From Sutcliffiella halmapala (lineage in GTDB: Bacteria; Bacillota; Bacilli; Bacillales; Bacillaceae_I): DNA of 64,000 nt. The position numbers and the translations under genes were made by a program. Under the pieces are notes generated by a model. The model worked only from the letters and a program-made list of their open reading frames with translations. It was not told where the DNA came from and did no database searches. This document shows positions 50,591 through 58,804 of the stretch, in pieces (positions within the stretch are counted from its first letter, which is position 1; the number at the start of each line of letters is the position of its first letter). The DNA lies in assembly GCF_002019665.1 (NCBI RefSeq), contig NZ_KV917375.1, forward strand, positions 504,001-568,000, read 5' to 3'.

Positions 50591-50827
50591 TCAGTTATAC
50601 GCGCCAGAATTGTACTGGTCCATGAGAAATAGTCGTACATATTCACGACATTCTGAAGATAGCGAACTTCTAGATGGGTGAAGTATATCACCGTAAGGCT
50701 TATTATTTAAGAATTTAATCACAGCACTAAATGAAGAGTCCGAAATTGCGTCATACCCTGCAATTTCAATGAAGCAAATATTTATTTGGGTCTTTTTAAA
50801 ATCTACTGTATATACTGAATGAGACAT
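50591..50827 (-). CDS. Hypothetical small protein, 78 residues
   Basis: ATG 50827. Sequence MSHSVYTVDFKKTQINICFI, mixed composition with a Cys and an acidic-basic balance like a real soluble protein; no membrane segment or known motif. The GAGGAG Shine-Dalgarno is 12 bases upstream and lies within a dispersed GTGACAGGCAC repeat, so the repeat provides the start region. I do not recognise the family. Confidence 0.45.
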   Translation of the reverse strand: MSHSVYTVDFKKTQINICFIEIAGYDAISDSSFSAVIKFLNNKPYGDILHPSRSSLSSECREYVRLFLMDQYNSGAYN

Positions 50828-50856
50828 TTGTGCCTGTCACTCCTCGAAGTTTGTAC
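50828..50856 (-). repeat. GTGACAGGCAC element with TTCGAGGAG
   Basis: Reads on the minus strand as AAACTTCGAGGAGTGACAGG then CACA; inverted form of the element at 56511-56535. It abuts the start codon of the 78-residue gene. Confidence 0.6.
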
Positions 50857-50918
50857 TATTTTGTTGTTAAATACAATTGTACAAAAAAACGTTTCAATAT
50901 GGAAAGTTAACATAGAAA

Positions 50919-50956
50919 AGAGACCTTTCCTAATTATAAAATTAGGAAGGTCTCTT
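50919..50956 (-). terminator. Terminator of the small spore protein gene
   Basis: AGAGACCTT(T)CCTAAT pairs with ATTAGGAAGGTCTCT around TATAAA (one bulge), with TTTTCT following on the minus strand. Confidence 0.85.
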
Positions 50957-50999
50957 CATTAATTGCTCTCAATTAACTAGTACTTTTTGATTACACCTA

Positions 51000-51143
51000 T
51001 TAGTTGCTATTATTTTTTCTTTCTCTAGCTGCTTTTTTTCTAGCTTTCTTACTTTGTGTAAGCTCTGTACCAAATTCAGTATCACTACTGGCTTGATTTC
51101 CCCCTGTATGAGGTTGATTTCGATTGTTGTTGCGGTTCGTCAT
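51000..51143 (-). CDS. Small spore protein-like (gamma-type SASP motif)
   Basis: 47 residues from ATG 51143 with AAAGGAGG 7 bases upstream; the 68-codon frame is not needed. Hydrophilic, Asn/Gln-rich start (MTNRNNNRNQPHTGGNQ), then TEFGTEL and a strongly basic tail ARKKAARERKNN. FGTE(F/L) with Asn/Gln-rich flanks recalls gamma-type small acid-soluble spore proteins (SspE), amino-acid stores degraded at germination; YfhD-like spore proteins are an alternative. A SigG-like promoter supports a spore role. Exact family uncertain. Confidence 0.55.
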   Translation of the reverse strand: MTNRNNNRNQPHTGGNQASSDTEFGTELTQSKKARKKAARERKNNSN

Positions 51144-51211
51144 TGTGTATCCTCCTTTTATGTAAATGAAAAGTTCCAACAAAATTCGACATTGGAATTC
51201 CTTCAAAGTAA

Positions 51212-51240
51212 GGTTATGTTATTTCTACTTTAAATATTCG
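51212..51240 (-). promoter_or_regulatory. Candidate SigG promoter of the small spore gene
   Basis: Minus strand -35 CGAATA (51240-51235), 16-base spacer, -10 CATAACC (51218-51212). The -35 abuts a TTTGTCGAA element (51254-51262). Confidence 0.4.
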
Positions 51241-51574
51241 CGGGTGCCCGTGATTTGTCGAATTTTGTAATTTTTAAAAAAGGAAAAGCATTTGTAAAAA
51301 GGAAATCGAATAATATGTCCTTTTTACCTCCTATCTCAATTATCAAGTATGATGTTCTATTCTTTTTCCATTTGTAGCTCCTGGATACTCCTGGATTTTG
51401 TTCATAAAGTGTAATCGTTTTTGTGTCGTATGAATCACTGGATGATTTATCTCAACTTACGCCAAACTTATAGGTACTAGACTCCATCACTCTAACTGTA
51501 GCGGTTGCCTCAATCTCTCTAGTTAATGAAGAAGGATTTAAATACGATTACCCCAATAGGGACGAAATGTATCC
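51241..51574. other. Gene-free interval with decayed coding traces
   Basis: Begins with a GGTGCCCGTGATTTGTCGAA element (51243-51262). From about 51430 to 51570 one frame reads short peptide-like text (SYESLDDLSQLTPNL, later SLVNEEGFKYDYPNRDE) broken by stops, which may be a decayed gene leading into the CWB2 relic. No intact gene. Confidence 0.4.
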
Positions 51575-51943
51575 GTGATTTCCAACACCTATGAATGGAA
51601 TCTAAAACCAGAGGTCTTGACCCAAATACGAGCATTAAATAAAAATGTCACTCGAATAAGTGGAAGCAACCGTTTTGATACGACTGCTCAAATTATCAAC
51701 AAGTTCAACATGAACACAGACAGAATTTTCATAGCTAATGGTCATGGCTTTGCTGATGCACTAACAGGCTCCGTCTTAGCAGCAAAAAATAACGCGCCAC
51801 TGTTACTCGTTAATGGAAACTCTTTGCCAAATGCAACAAGAAGTATAGTGAGACAAAAGCACATCACCAATTACACTATTTTAGGTGGACCAGCAGCAGT
51901 AGAACAAAGCGTTATTCAAGAATTAGAAGCAATGTTTAGATAG
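51575..51943 (+). pseudogene. Solitary CWB2 repeat relic
   Basis: 122 codons from a GTG without a ribosome binding site. Encodes one nearly complete CWB2 repeat (TRISGSNRFDTTAQIINKF, IANGHGFADALTGSVLAAKN, APLLLVNG, YTILGGPAAV). No signal peptide and only one of the usual three repeats, so it cannot work as a wall-anchored protein by itself. Probably the 3' end of a lost CWB2 gene. Confidence 0.65.
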
Positions 51944-51950
51944 AAAAATG

Positions 51951-51976
51951 GGGAGGTGCCTAGCACCTCCTTATTT
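51951..51976 (+). terminator. Terminator after CWB2 relic
   Basis: GGAGGTGC and GCACCTCC, 8-bp perfect stem with CTA loop, followed by TTATTTTT. Confidence 0.85.
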
Positions 51977-52058
51977 TTCTAGTTCCATAATCAATTTCGA
52001 AGAGGTTCTTCATAGAAGGAGTATTACCAACACATGCGCCCTTGTCAGACTTCTCATT

Positions 52059-52087
52059 TTGTGAAAGTTTTTATCTTGTGACATAAT
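52059..52087 (+). promoter_or_regulatory. Candidate promoter of bceRS
   Basis: -35 TTGTGA (52059-52064), 17-base spacer, -10 CATAAT (52082-52087), about 25 bases before the ATG. Confidence 0.55.
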
Positions 52088-52111
52088 AAATGTAATTAAT
52101 GAGGTGAGAGT

Positions 52112-52819
52112 ATGCAGAGGATTATGATTGTGGAGGATGATCCAAAGATTGCGGAGCTATTGCAGTCTTACATAAGTAAATACGGTTTTCAAGTGTCAGT
52201 CGTGAAGGATTTTGATAAGGTGATGGACACCTTTTATGAGAATCGACCAGATCTTGTGTTGTTGGATATTAATTTGCCAAGCTATGATGGCTATTATTGG
52301 TGCAGACAGATTCGGAAGGAGTCGATTTGTCCGGTTATTTTTATCTCGGCTAGAATTGGCGAGATGGATCAGGTTATGGCTCTCGAAAATGGCGGTGATG
52401 ACTTTATCACCAAGCCATTTCATGCAGAAATAGTGTTGGCGAAAATTCGGAGTCAGCTGCGGAGAGCATATGGAGAATATGCTACGAAAGCGGAGGAGCG
52501 GGTCTTAGAACGTGAAGGACTAAAGCTTTTTCCAGAAAGGCTTGAACTGACCCTTGGCAACAAGATAGCTTCATTATCGAAAAAGGAAGCAGATATCATC
52601 GAAAGCTTAATGGAACGCTATCCCAGAGTTGCCGGGCGGGAAGATCTTCTCGAAAAATTGTGGGACGATCAGTCCTATGTAGATGAAAACACATTGAATG
52701 TGAATATAACTAGGGTTAGGAAAAAGTTTCAGCAACTTGGCATTTTAAATGCAATAGAAACGGTACGAGGCGCTGGTTATCGATTGCACGTTTCATGGAT
52801 AAAGGTGGGAGAGGAATGA
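52112..52819 (+). CDS. bceR: BceR-type response regulator
   Basis: 235 residues. REC domain about 1-115 (IMIVEDDPKIAELL, phospho-Asp in LLDINLPSYDG, Lys in ITKPFHAE) and OmpR/PhoB winged helix about 130-230 (LSKKEADIIESLMERYPRV, VNITRVRKKFQQLG). The LPSYDGYYWCRQIR text is a mark of BceR-like regulators, which respond to peptide antibiotics through an ABC exporter acting as sensor. Overlaps bceS by 4 bases. Confidence 0.92.
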   Translation: MQRIMIVEDDPKIAELLQSYISKYGFQVSVVKDFDKVMDTFYENRPDLVLLDINLPSYDGYYWCRQIRKESICPVIFISARIGEMDQVMALENGGDDFITKPFHAEIVLAKIRSQLRRAYGEYATKAEERVLEREGLKLFPERLELTLGNKIASLSKKEADIIESLMERYPRVAGREDLLEKLWDDQSYVDENTLNVNITRVRKKFQQLGILNAIETVRGAGYRLHVSWIKVGEE

Positions 52820-53817
52820 AGTTATATTTCAAAGAGCATTCCCTATTAATTGCAGTACAGGTGCTGCAATTTTTTGTGATGGTCTCAATTTTCTGGATGG
52901 ATGGCTATCGCTCTGTTAGTATCGCCCTCTATGCGATATTTCTAGGTATCTTTTTTCTAACCTGCTATCTTTTCTATCACTATTATAGTCGGCGTAAATA
53001 TTATGAAATGCTAAGCAATCCGCTCGCAAATCTGGATGATTCGTTACAAAAATTGGAGCAAGCCCCTATATCAGAAGCGTTGGACAACCTATTAAAAAGT
53101 CAATATAAGCTCTATCAGCAGCAAATTAAAACATTAACGCATCAGCAGGAAGAGCATCTTAAGTTTATGGATCAATGGGTCCATCAGATGAAGACACCAC
53201 TCTCTGTCATAGAGCTTACGGCACAAAGCTTGGATGAGCCAGATTCCTCTAGTATTCGCGAGGAAACAGAGCGAATGAAGACAGGCTTAAATACGATTCT
53301 TTACATGGCGCGCCTTCGTTCCATTGAACAGGATTTTCATATAAAACCAGTTCTTTTAACGAAAATTGTGAATGAAGTTAACGGCGAAAATAAACGTTTT
53401 TACATAAGAAATCAAGTGTACCCGAAGCTGGAAGTCGCGAGGGAGAGTATTACGGTGGAAACTGATGAGAAGTGGCTGTTTTTTATGCTTTCCCAGCTCA
53501 TCAATAATGCGGTTAAGTATTCGAAGGGGAAAAGCAATAACATCATCCTGTCTATTTTTGAACGTGATGGAGAAGCAGTGCTCCAAGTGAAAGACTTTGG
53601 AATTGGGATTCCGGAAACCGACAGAAGACGTGTATTTACGCCTTTTTTTACAGGGGGAAATGGTCGGAAATTCCGTGAGTCTACTGGGATGGGACTATAC
53701 TTGACGAAGGAGGCGGCCAATTATCTCGGGCATAAAGTAGAGCTAGAGTCAGAGGTTGGAGTGGGGACGAGCTTCCGAATCATTTTTTCTCCTACGCAGA
53801 ACCTTACAACGCTGTAA
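52816..53817 (+). CDS. bceS: BceS-type intramembrane-sensing histidine kinase
   Basis: 333 residues from ATG 52816 (GGGAGAGG upstream, ATGA overlap). Two membrane helices in the first 60 residues with almost no outer loop, so it cannot sense ligand itself. His in WVHQMKTPLSVIEL, N-box QLINNAVKYSKG, G-boxes DFGIGIP and STGMGLYL. Signals are relayed by the BceAB transporter encoded next. Confidence 0.92.
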   Translation: MKLYFKEHSLLIAVQVLQFFVMVSIFWMDGYRSVSIALYAIFLGIFFLTCYLFYHYYSRRKYYEMLSNPLANLDDSLQKLEQAPISEALDNLLKSQYKLYQQQIKTLTHQQEEHLKFMDQWVHQMKTPLSVIELTAQSLDEPDSSSIREETERMKTGLNTILYMARLRSIEQDFHIKPVLLTKIVNEVNGENKRFYIRNQVYPKLEVARESITVETDEKWLFFMLSQLINNAVKYSKGKSNNIILSIFERDGEAVLQVKDFGIGIPETDRRRVFTPFFTGGNGRKFRESTGMGLYLTKEAANYLGHKVELESEVGVGTSFRIIFSPTQNLTTL

Positions 53818-53909
53818 GGAAAGTGAAAGAATAATCGATAGTTAGCGCTTGAAAGATAAAGGTATACTAATCACAGATCAAATGAATGAAGTTGAAAGGA
53901 GATCTTGTG

Positions 53910-54674
53910 ATGTTAAATGTAAAACAGGTGAGTAAAATTTATGAAGGTAAAATTGCATATCGTGCGTTGACAGATATAGATTTAACGATTGAAACGGGTG
54001 AATTTGTTGGTATAATGGGGCCGTCTGGAAGTGGAAAAACAACTCTTCTTAATATGATTGCGACGATTGACTCGCCAACTACGGGAGAAATATTAATCAA
54101 TAACGAAAATCCTCATCGTCTAAAAAAAGATGAATTAGCGAAATTTCGTCGCCGTGAATTAGGCTTTGTTTTTCAGGATTTTAATCTGCTTCATACGTTA
54201 ACAGTGGAGGAAAATATCGTCCTTCCTTTAACGTTAGACGGAAAAAAAGTAAAGGAAATGAAGGAAAAGGCGAATGCAATCGCGGAGAAGCTAGGGATAA
54301 CTGAGATTATGCAAAAACGTACGTACGAAATTTCTGGCGGACAGGCCCAACGTGCTGCTGTGGCAAGAGCGATGATTCATACACCGAAGCTGCTGCTTGC
54401 TGATGAACCAACAGGAAATCTAGATTCCAAGTCTTCGAAGGATGTAATGGAAATGCTAGAGTCGATTAATCGCAAGGAGCGTACGACGATGATGCTCGTG
54501 ACGCATGATCCACTAGCGGCAAGCTATTGCAATCGTGTAGTGTTTATCCGAGATGGAAAGTTCTATTCGGAAATTCACCGTGGCGACAATCGACAGGCAT
54601 TTTTCCAAAAGATAATCGATACACTTTCGTTACTGGGAGGCGATGCACATGACCTTTCGTCAATTCGCGTTTAA
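53910..54674 (+). CDS. bceA: BceA-type ABC transporter ATPase
   Basis: 254 residues from ATG 53910 (AAAGGAG 8 bases upstream). Walker A GPSGSGKTT, signature ISGGQAQRAAVARAMI, Walker B LLLADEPTGNLD, H-loop VTHDP. MacB/BceA class. A -10-like TATACT is at 53863 in the 92-base gap after bceS, so a BceR-dependent promoter may lie here. Works with BceB against bacitracin-like, lipid II-cycle-binding antibiotics. Confidence 0.93.
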   Translation: MLNVKQVSKIYEGKIAYRALTDIDLTIETGEFVGIMGPSGSGKTTLLNMIATIDSPTTGEILINNENPHRLKKDELAKFRRRELGFVFQDFNLLHTLTVEENIVLPLTLDGKKVKEMKEKANAIAEKLGITEIMQKRTYEISGGQAQRAAVARAMIHTPKLLLADEPTGNLDSKSSKDVMEMLESINRKERTTMMLVTHDPLAASYCNRVVFIRDGKFYSEIHRGDNRQAFFQKIIDTLSLLGGDAHDLSSIRV

Positions 54675-56508
54675 TAATGTCGTCCGTAACAAAAAGCTAT
54701 ATGCTGCGTATTTTTTAAGCAGTATGTTTACCGTAATGGTGTTTTTTACATTTTCTATTTTTGCTTTTCACCCAGCATTAAGCGGAAGTGAAATGAATCA
54801 AAGTGTCGCCCAGGGAATGAATATATCAGCTGGAATCATCTATGTTTTCTCTTTTTTCTTCATTCTCTATTCGATGAGTTCGTTTTTGCAATCTCGAAAA
54901 AAAGAATTCGGACTACTGATGATGCAAGGGATGTCGATGCGACAAATTCGTTCGATGGTATTTTTAGAAAATATGATTATTGGCTTTTTCGCGACAATCG
55001 GTGGAATTTCTCTTGGCCTCATCTTTGCCAAAGGAATCCTCCTGTTAGCTGAAAATGTACTGATTCTCGATAGTGAGCTCCATTTCTATTTACCGATACA
55101 GGCAGTGGGTCTAACCTTTGTTTCTTTTATTGTCCTATTCTTCTTTATATCCTTATTTGTGTCCTATATATTACGCAGTAAAAAGCTGATTGATTTAATG
55201 AAGGGGGACAAGAAGTCAAAAGGGGAACCTAAGGCAAATCTCTTCCTCACGCTGACTGCGATTGTTTTGCTTGGTGGGGGTTATGCAGTTGCATTATTGG
55301 TTGAGGGAATGGCGGTTCTAGCGGTAATGTTGCCGGTAATTATCGTCGTTACCATTGGAACCTACCTTCTTTTTACACAATTAAGTGTATATATTATCCG
55401 CCGTATGAAGGCGAAGGAATCATTCTTCTGGCATAAAACAAATATGATTTTGCTCTCAGATCTTTCATTTCGAATGAAGGATAATGCGCGAACATTTTTC
55501 ATGGTGGCGATGGTGTCCACGGTTGCTTTTAGTGCAATTGGAACACTTTTTGGGTTTCAAACCTTCCTTACAGCCGGAACTAAAGAGAACAACCCAAACA
55601 CGTTCACGTACTATGCGTACGATAATGAAGAGCAGGCAGATGTAGCGCTTGTTAATGAAACTTTACAAAAGGAAAATATCAAAGCAAATTCCGAGCAAAT
55701 GGTCCTTCGTTATTATGAAATTGGACAAGACAGTATTCTCATCGCGAAACAATCGGATTTCAACCGTTTTGCCGAACTTATCGGTGAAGAAAAGGTGGAA
55801 GTTGTAGCGGGAGAAGCGAGAGTGGTTGAGTTTGATGGAGTTCCATATGGTCATACGAAGGAGTTAATTGGTCAAACGATCGAGCTTAAGTCTAGTGAAG
55901 AATTAAAAGCGAATGACGTGATCTATTCCAAAGCATTGCCAGCAACGGATTCTTATTTTATCGTAGCTGATCAGCATTTTGAAGACCTCCCTGATACAAC
56001 CTATGAAACAAGCTATCATGCATGGCAGGTTATCGAAGGAAAGGAAAAGGTATTAGAGATTTCAGAAAAGCTGTATGAAGAGCTTGAGTTTAAAATTAGT
56101 GCTGTTGAGTATGAGGTATATCAAATTAATAAAGCCTTTGGTGCTATCATGTTTGTCGGGTTATTTATTGGGGTTGTTTTCTTCGTCTCAGCTGGTAGTT
56201 TCCTCTATTTCCGACTGTACATGGATTTGGATGAGGACAAGCAGAAATTTAAGTCTATCTCTAAAATGGGCCTTACTACCAAAGAGCTGAAAAAGGTACT
56301 CAACAGACAAACCGTGATCCTATTCTTTGCACCAATCATAGTAGCGCTTATCCATGGAGCAGTAGCACTAACCGCCCTCTCCAACATGTTCTACTATGAC
56401 CTATTCAAAGAATCTGCAATCGTCCTAAGCGTATTCCTTGGGATACAAATTATCTACTTCTTTATTGTGAGGTATTTTTATGGGAAGCAGGTTAGGGAAG
56501 CTGTTTAA
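54649..56508 (+). CDS. bceB: BceB-type ABC transporter permease
   Basis: 619 residues from ATG 54649, 8 bases after GGGAGG (the ATG at 54643 is too close). Ten membrane helices: FtsX-like bundles at both ends and a large outer domain of about 200 residues (about 300-500) between helices 7 and 8, the drug-sensing domain. RKKEFGLLMMQGMSMRQIRS is family-typical. Overlaps bceA by 26 bases. Which antibiotic it handles is not predictable. Confidence 0.92.
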   Translation: MTFRQFAFNNVVRNKKLYAAYFLSSMFTVMVFFTFSIFAFHPALSGSEMNQSVAQGMNISAGIIYVFSFFFILYSMSSFLQSRKKEFGLLMMQGMSMRQIRSMVFLENMIIGFFATIGGISLGLIFAKGILLLAENVLILDSELHFYLPIQAVGLTFVSFIVLFFFISLFVSYILRSKKLIDLMKGDKKSKGEPKANLFLTLTAIVLLGGGYAVALLVEGMAVLAVMLPVIIVVTIGTYLLFTQLSVYIIRRMKAKESFFWHKTNMILLSDLSFRMKDNARTFFMVAMVSTVAFSAIGTLFGFQTFLTAGTKENNPNTFTYYAYDNEEQADVALVNETLQKENIKANSEQMVLRYYEIGQDSILIAKQSDFNRFAELIGEEKVEVVAGEARVVEFDGVPYGHTKELIGQTIELKSSEELKANDVIYSKALPATDSYFIVADQHFEDLPDTTYETSYHAWQVIEGKEKVLEISEKLYEELEFKISAVEYEVYQINKAFGAIMFVGLFIGVVFFVSAGSFLYFRLYMDLDEDKQKFKSISKMGLTTKELKKVLNRQTVILFFAPIIVALIHGAVALTALSNMFYYDLFKESAIVLSVFLGIQIIYFFIVRYFYGKQVREAV

Positions 56509-56509
56509 T

Positions 56510-56580
56510 GGTGACAGGCACTGCTCGAAGTTTGTCGAAACGAATGAAATGACAAGCACCACCTGAGATATGTCGAATGG
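56510..56580. repeat. Double GTGACAGGCAC element with TTTGTCGAA motifs
   Basis: GGTGACAGGCACTGCTCGAA then GTTTGTCGAAA (56531-56540), followed by a second decayed unit ATGACAAGCACCACCTGAGA then TATGTCGAATGG (56571-56577). TTTGTCGAA is the Spo0A box consensus. Confidence 0.65.
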
Positions 56581-56612
56581 CATATGGACTCACTGTGTGT
56601 TAAGGGTTAGTA

Positions 56613-56644
56613 ACGGGGAGTGTCGGACACTCCCTGTTTTTTGT
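56613..56644 (+). terminator. Terminator of bceAB
   Basis: ACGGGGAGTGT and ACACTCCCTGT pair over 11 bp (one G.U) with loop CGG, followed by TTTTTT. Confidence 0.88.
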
Positions 56645-56711
56645 TAAAATAAGGAGAAAAGCATAGTGGATGGTGTGTATAGTAAGGGTAGTTACGTCCA
56701 GCTTCAGTGCC

Positions 56712-56780
56712 TGAACGATTAGCGCGTAATTGTGCCCTCAACACTGAAAAACGAGAAAAAAGGGAACTATCAGAACGTTA
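56712..56780. repeat. Solo degenerate copy of the 52-bp repeat unit
   Basis: GAACGATTAGCGCGTAATTG then TGCCCTCAACACTGAAAAAC, GAGAAAAAAGGGAAC resembles the array unit and its degenerate first copy at 44800 (GAACGATTAGGAGCTGATCG). Confirms that the unit is a dispersed family that expanded at 44.8 kb. Confidence 0.7.
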
Positions 56781-56915
56781 TCTATAAGGGTTTCTTGTGA
56801 AAATATCATAAAAAATCAAACCTCACGTACTTCAAACCACCTATTACCAATGATAGAATATAACATGATTGAAACGTTTAAATAGACTTAAAACTCATCA
56901 AAGAGGGGACGTTAA

Positions 56916-57368
56916 ATGTGGAATAAAAAGCTAGTAATTTATCTATCATGGGGTATAGTTTTTCTCTGGATGGGGACGATTTTTCTTTTGTCAGCTCAAC
57001 CTGCACAGCAGTCAGCTGGTCTTAGTAATGGGATTACAGCAACTGTTATTGAAACAATCGAAAAAATAATTCCAGATTTATCCGTTAATCAAGATGCATT
57101 CAACCATCTAGTTAGAAAGAATGCTCATTTCTTTGCTTATTTTCTTCTCGGTGTTTTAACTTTAAATGCCATACAAAGGAGTGGGATACATGGCTTGAAG
57201 AGTGCTTCCTTGGCACTTGGCATTTGTATTCTGTATGCAATTACAGATGAAATTCATCAGCTTTTTGTTCCAGGAAGAAGTGGAGAAATAAGAGATGTGT
57301 TGATTGATAGTGCGGGAGCATTTGTTGGGATTGGCGTGTATAGGTTGATAAATTGGAGATGGAGATAA
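56916..57368 (+). CDS. VanZ-like membrane protein
   Basis: 150 residues, four membrane helices. VanZ family marks: IFLLSAQPAQQS after helix one, VRKNAHFFAYFLLGVLTLNA and ITDEIHQLFVPGRSGEIRDV. VanZ of enterococci gives low teicoplanin resistance; chromosomal homologues are of unknown job. RBS AGAGGGG. Single gene. Confidence 0.88.
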   Translation: MWNKKLVIYLSWGIVFLWMGTIFLLSAQPAQQSAGLSNGITATVIETIEKIIPDLSVNQDAFNHLVRKNAHFFAYFLLGVLTLNAIQRSGIHGLKSASLALGICILYAITDEIHQLFVPGRSGEIRDVLIDSAGAFVGIGVYRLINWRWR

Positions 57369-57688
57369 AGTGCCAGGAATACCATTCGAATTTTCGAAAT
57401 GGTGGCTAAACAACAAATTGGGGTTGTCGGAGTAGGTACAGTGGGGAAGAGTATTCCCCTTAATTTTGAGAGTACAATTGTAGAAGTGATAAATCAGCAT
57501 AAATGATCCCTTTAATCCCCGTCTTATCAGATGAGGATTATTTTTTTAGATTTATTTATAGTTAATAAGATACTTTTCTTCTATCTACCATCAAGGAAGC
57601 TTTATTTTCTGCATTTAATTTACAAACTTACATAATTTTCTTCTCGCAAGCAACAATAATAGCATCTTCTTTAAGGGTGGTCTGTGAT
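57369..57688. other. Interval between VanZ-like gene and second ger operon
   Basis: Contains a near-palindrome ACCATTCGAA/TTCGAAATGGT (57379-57401) joined to GTGCCAGGAAT, a member of the dispersed repeats. A weak SigG-like -10 CATAATT is at 57631 with TGCATT 15 bases upstream. No gene. Confidence 0.4.
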
Positions 57689-58804
57689 ATGTTGCATACG
57701 AAGGTTTTGTTGACAAGACAAGTGATGCTATTGTTTGTTCTGACAAATGGTTTGTTAAGTCATGTCATGATTATGCCTGCCCTATTAGAGAGTGCAGGAA
57801 GGGATTCGTGGGTGAGTGTTCTTTTCTCGGCTATACCATTTACGATTTTTTTGTGGATGATTTATTTTATAAGTAAGAAAACAAACCAGCAAAATATTTA
57901 TAAATGGTTAAAGGAGAGTATTGGAAAGCCAGCTGCCATCATCATATGTTGGCCGTTGTTACTGTTACTTTTCTTTAATAGCTATGCAACGATGATCGAT
58001 ACGAATATATGGTTAAATTCTTATTTTCTCCCTGATACACCAACCTTAATTACGATTGTGGTTGTACTTGGTGTTTGCCTGATTGCTACACTTGCAGGAA
58101 TACGCACCCTTAGTATTTTGGCGGGAGTTTTACTGCCACTTGTCATGTTTTTAGGATTTTTCATTATGGGTGCAAATACAGGTGACAAAAATCCTGGATT
58201 ATTACTTCCGGTGCTAGAGGATGGAATTAAGTATCCATTACAAGGGATGGTGTATGCGTGTAGTGGATTGGTTGAGATTGCGATGCTTCTTTTTGTGCAA
58301 CACCATTTGGAGGACAAAATAAAGTTCAGAAGCCTTTTACTATTAGGGTTCCTGTTGCTAGGTTTGATGCTCGGTCCATTAACCGGTGCACTAATGGAGT
58401 TTGGTCCAATGGAAGCACGCAATCTTAGGTATCCTGCATTTGAGCAGTGGCGCTTGTTGAAATTAGGTGAGTACATTCCTCATTTTGATTTTTTAGGTTT
58501 GTTTCAATGGACAAGTGGAGCTCTTATTCGCATTAGTTTTTTTATTTTTATCGTGGCTTCTTTTATAAAAAATAACAAAAAAGTTGTGCTGCTTTTATAT
58601 GCCATATTGTTTATCGCTGTCCTATATCCACTAAATGGGATTCTGTTTACCCGTTACTTCTTTCAATATTATTTACCTTTCTCACTTGTGATTACGTTTT
58701 TACTAATTATGTTATTATTTACACTTGTTTTCTTCCACAATAGAGTAAGGAGTAGAGGAAATGACCAAAAATCGGAGTCGCAAAATAGTTCTAATTCAAG
58801 CTAA
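57689..58804 (+). CDS. gerAB: GerAB-family spore germination permease (second operon)
   Basis: 371 residues from ATG 57689, 8 bases after AAGGGTGG. About ten membrane segments; family text LTRQVMLLFVLTNGLLSHVM and LLESAGRDSWVSVLFSAIPF. First gene of a B-A-C ordered operon, unlike the A-C-B order at 1.3-5 kb. Its 3' end overlaps the A-subunit gene by 44 bases. Confidence 0.92.
   Translation: MLHTKVLLTRQVMLLFVLTNGLLSHVMIMPALLESAGRDSWVSVLFSAIPFTIFLWMIYFISKKTNQQNIYKWLKESIGKPAAIIICWPLLLLLFFNSYATMIDTNIWLNSYFLPDTPTLITIVVVLGVCLIATLAGIRTLSILAGVLLPLVMFLGFFIMGANTGDKNPGLLLPVLEDGIKYPLQGMVYACSGLVEIAMLLFVQHHLEDKIKFRSLLLLGFLLLGLMLGPLTGALMEFGPMEARNLRYPAFEQWRLLKLGEYIPHFDFLGLFQWTSGALIRISFFIFIVASFIKNNKKVVLLLYAILFIAVLYPLNGILFTRYFFQYYLPFSLVITFLLIMLLFTLVFFHNRVRSRGNDQKSESQNSSNSS

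Larger units (their letters stand above)
56509..56915. other. Gene-free interval after bceB
   Basis: Holds a double dispersed repeat (56510-56580), the bceAB terminator, a solo copy of the 52-bp repeat family, and the promoter region of the VanZ-like gene. No gene. Confidence 0.5.

Noticed and set aside
56831-56915. tRNA or other structured RNA genes in this or other gaps
   Set aside because: No cloverleaf, T-box, or riboswitch signature could be made out by eye in any gap.
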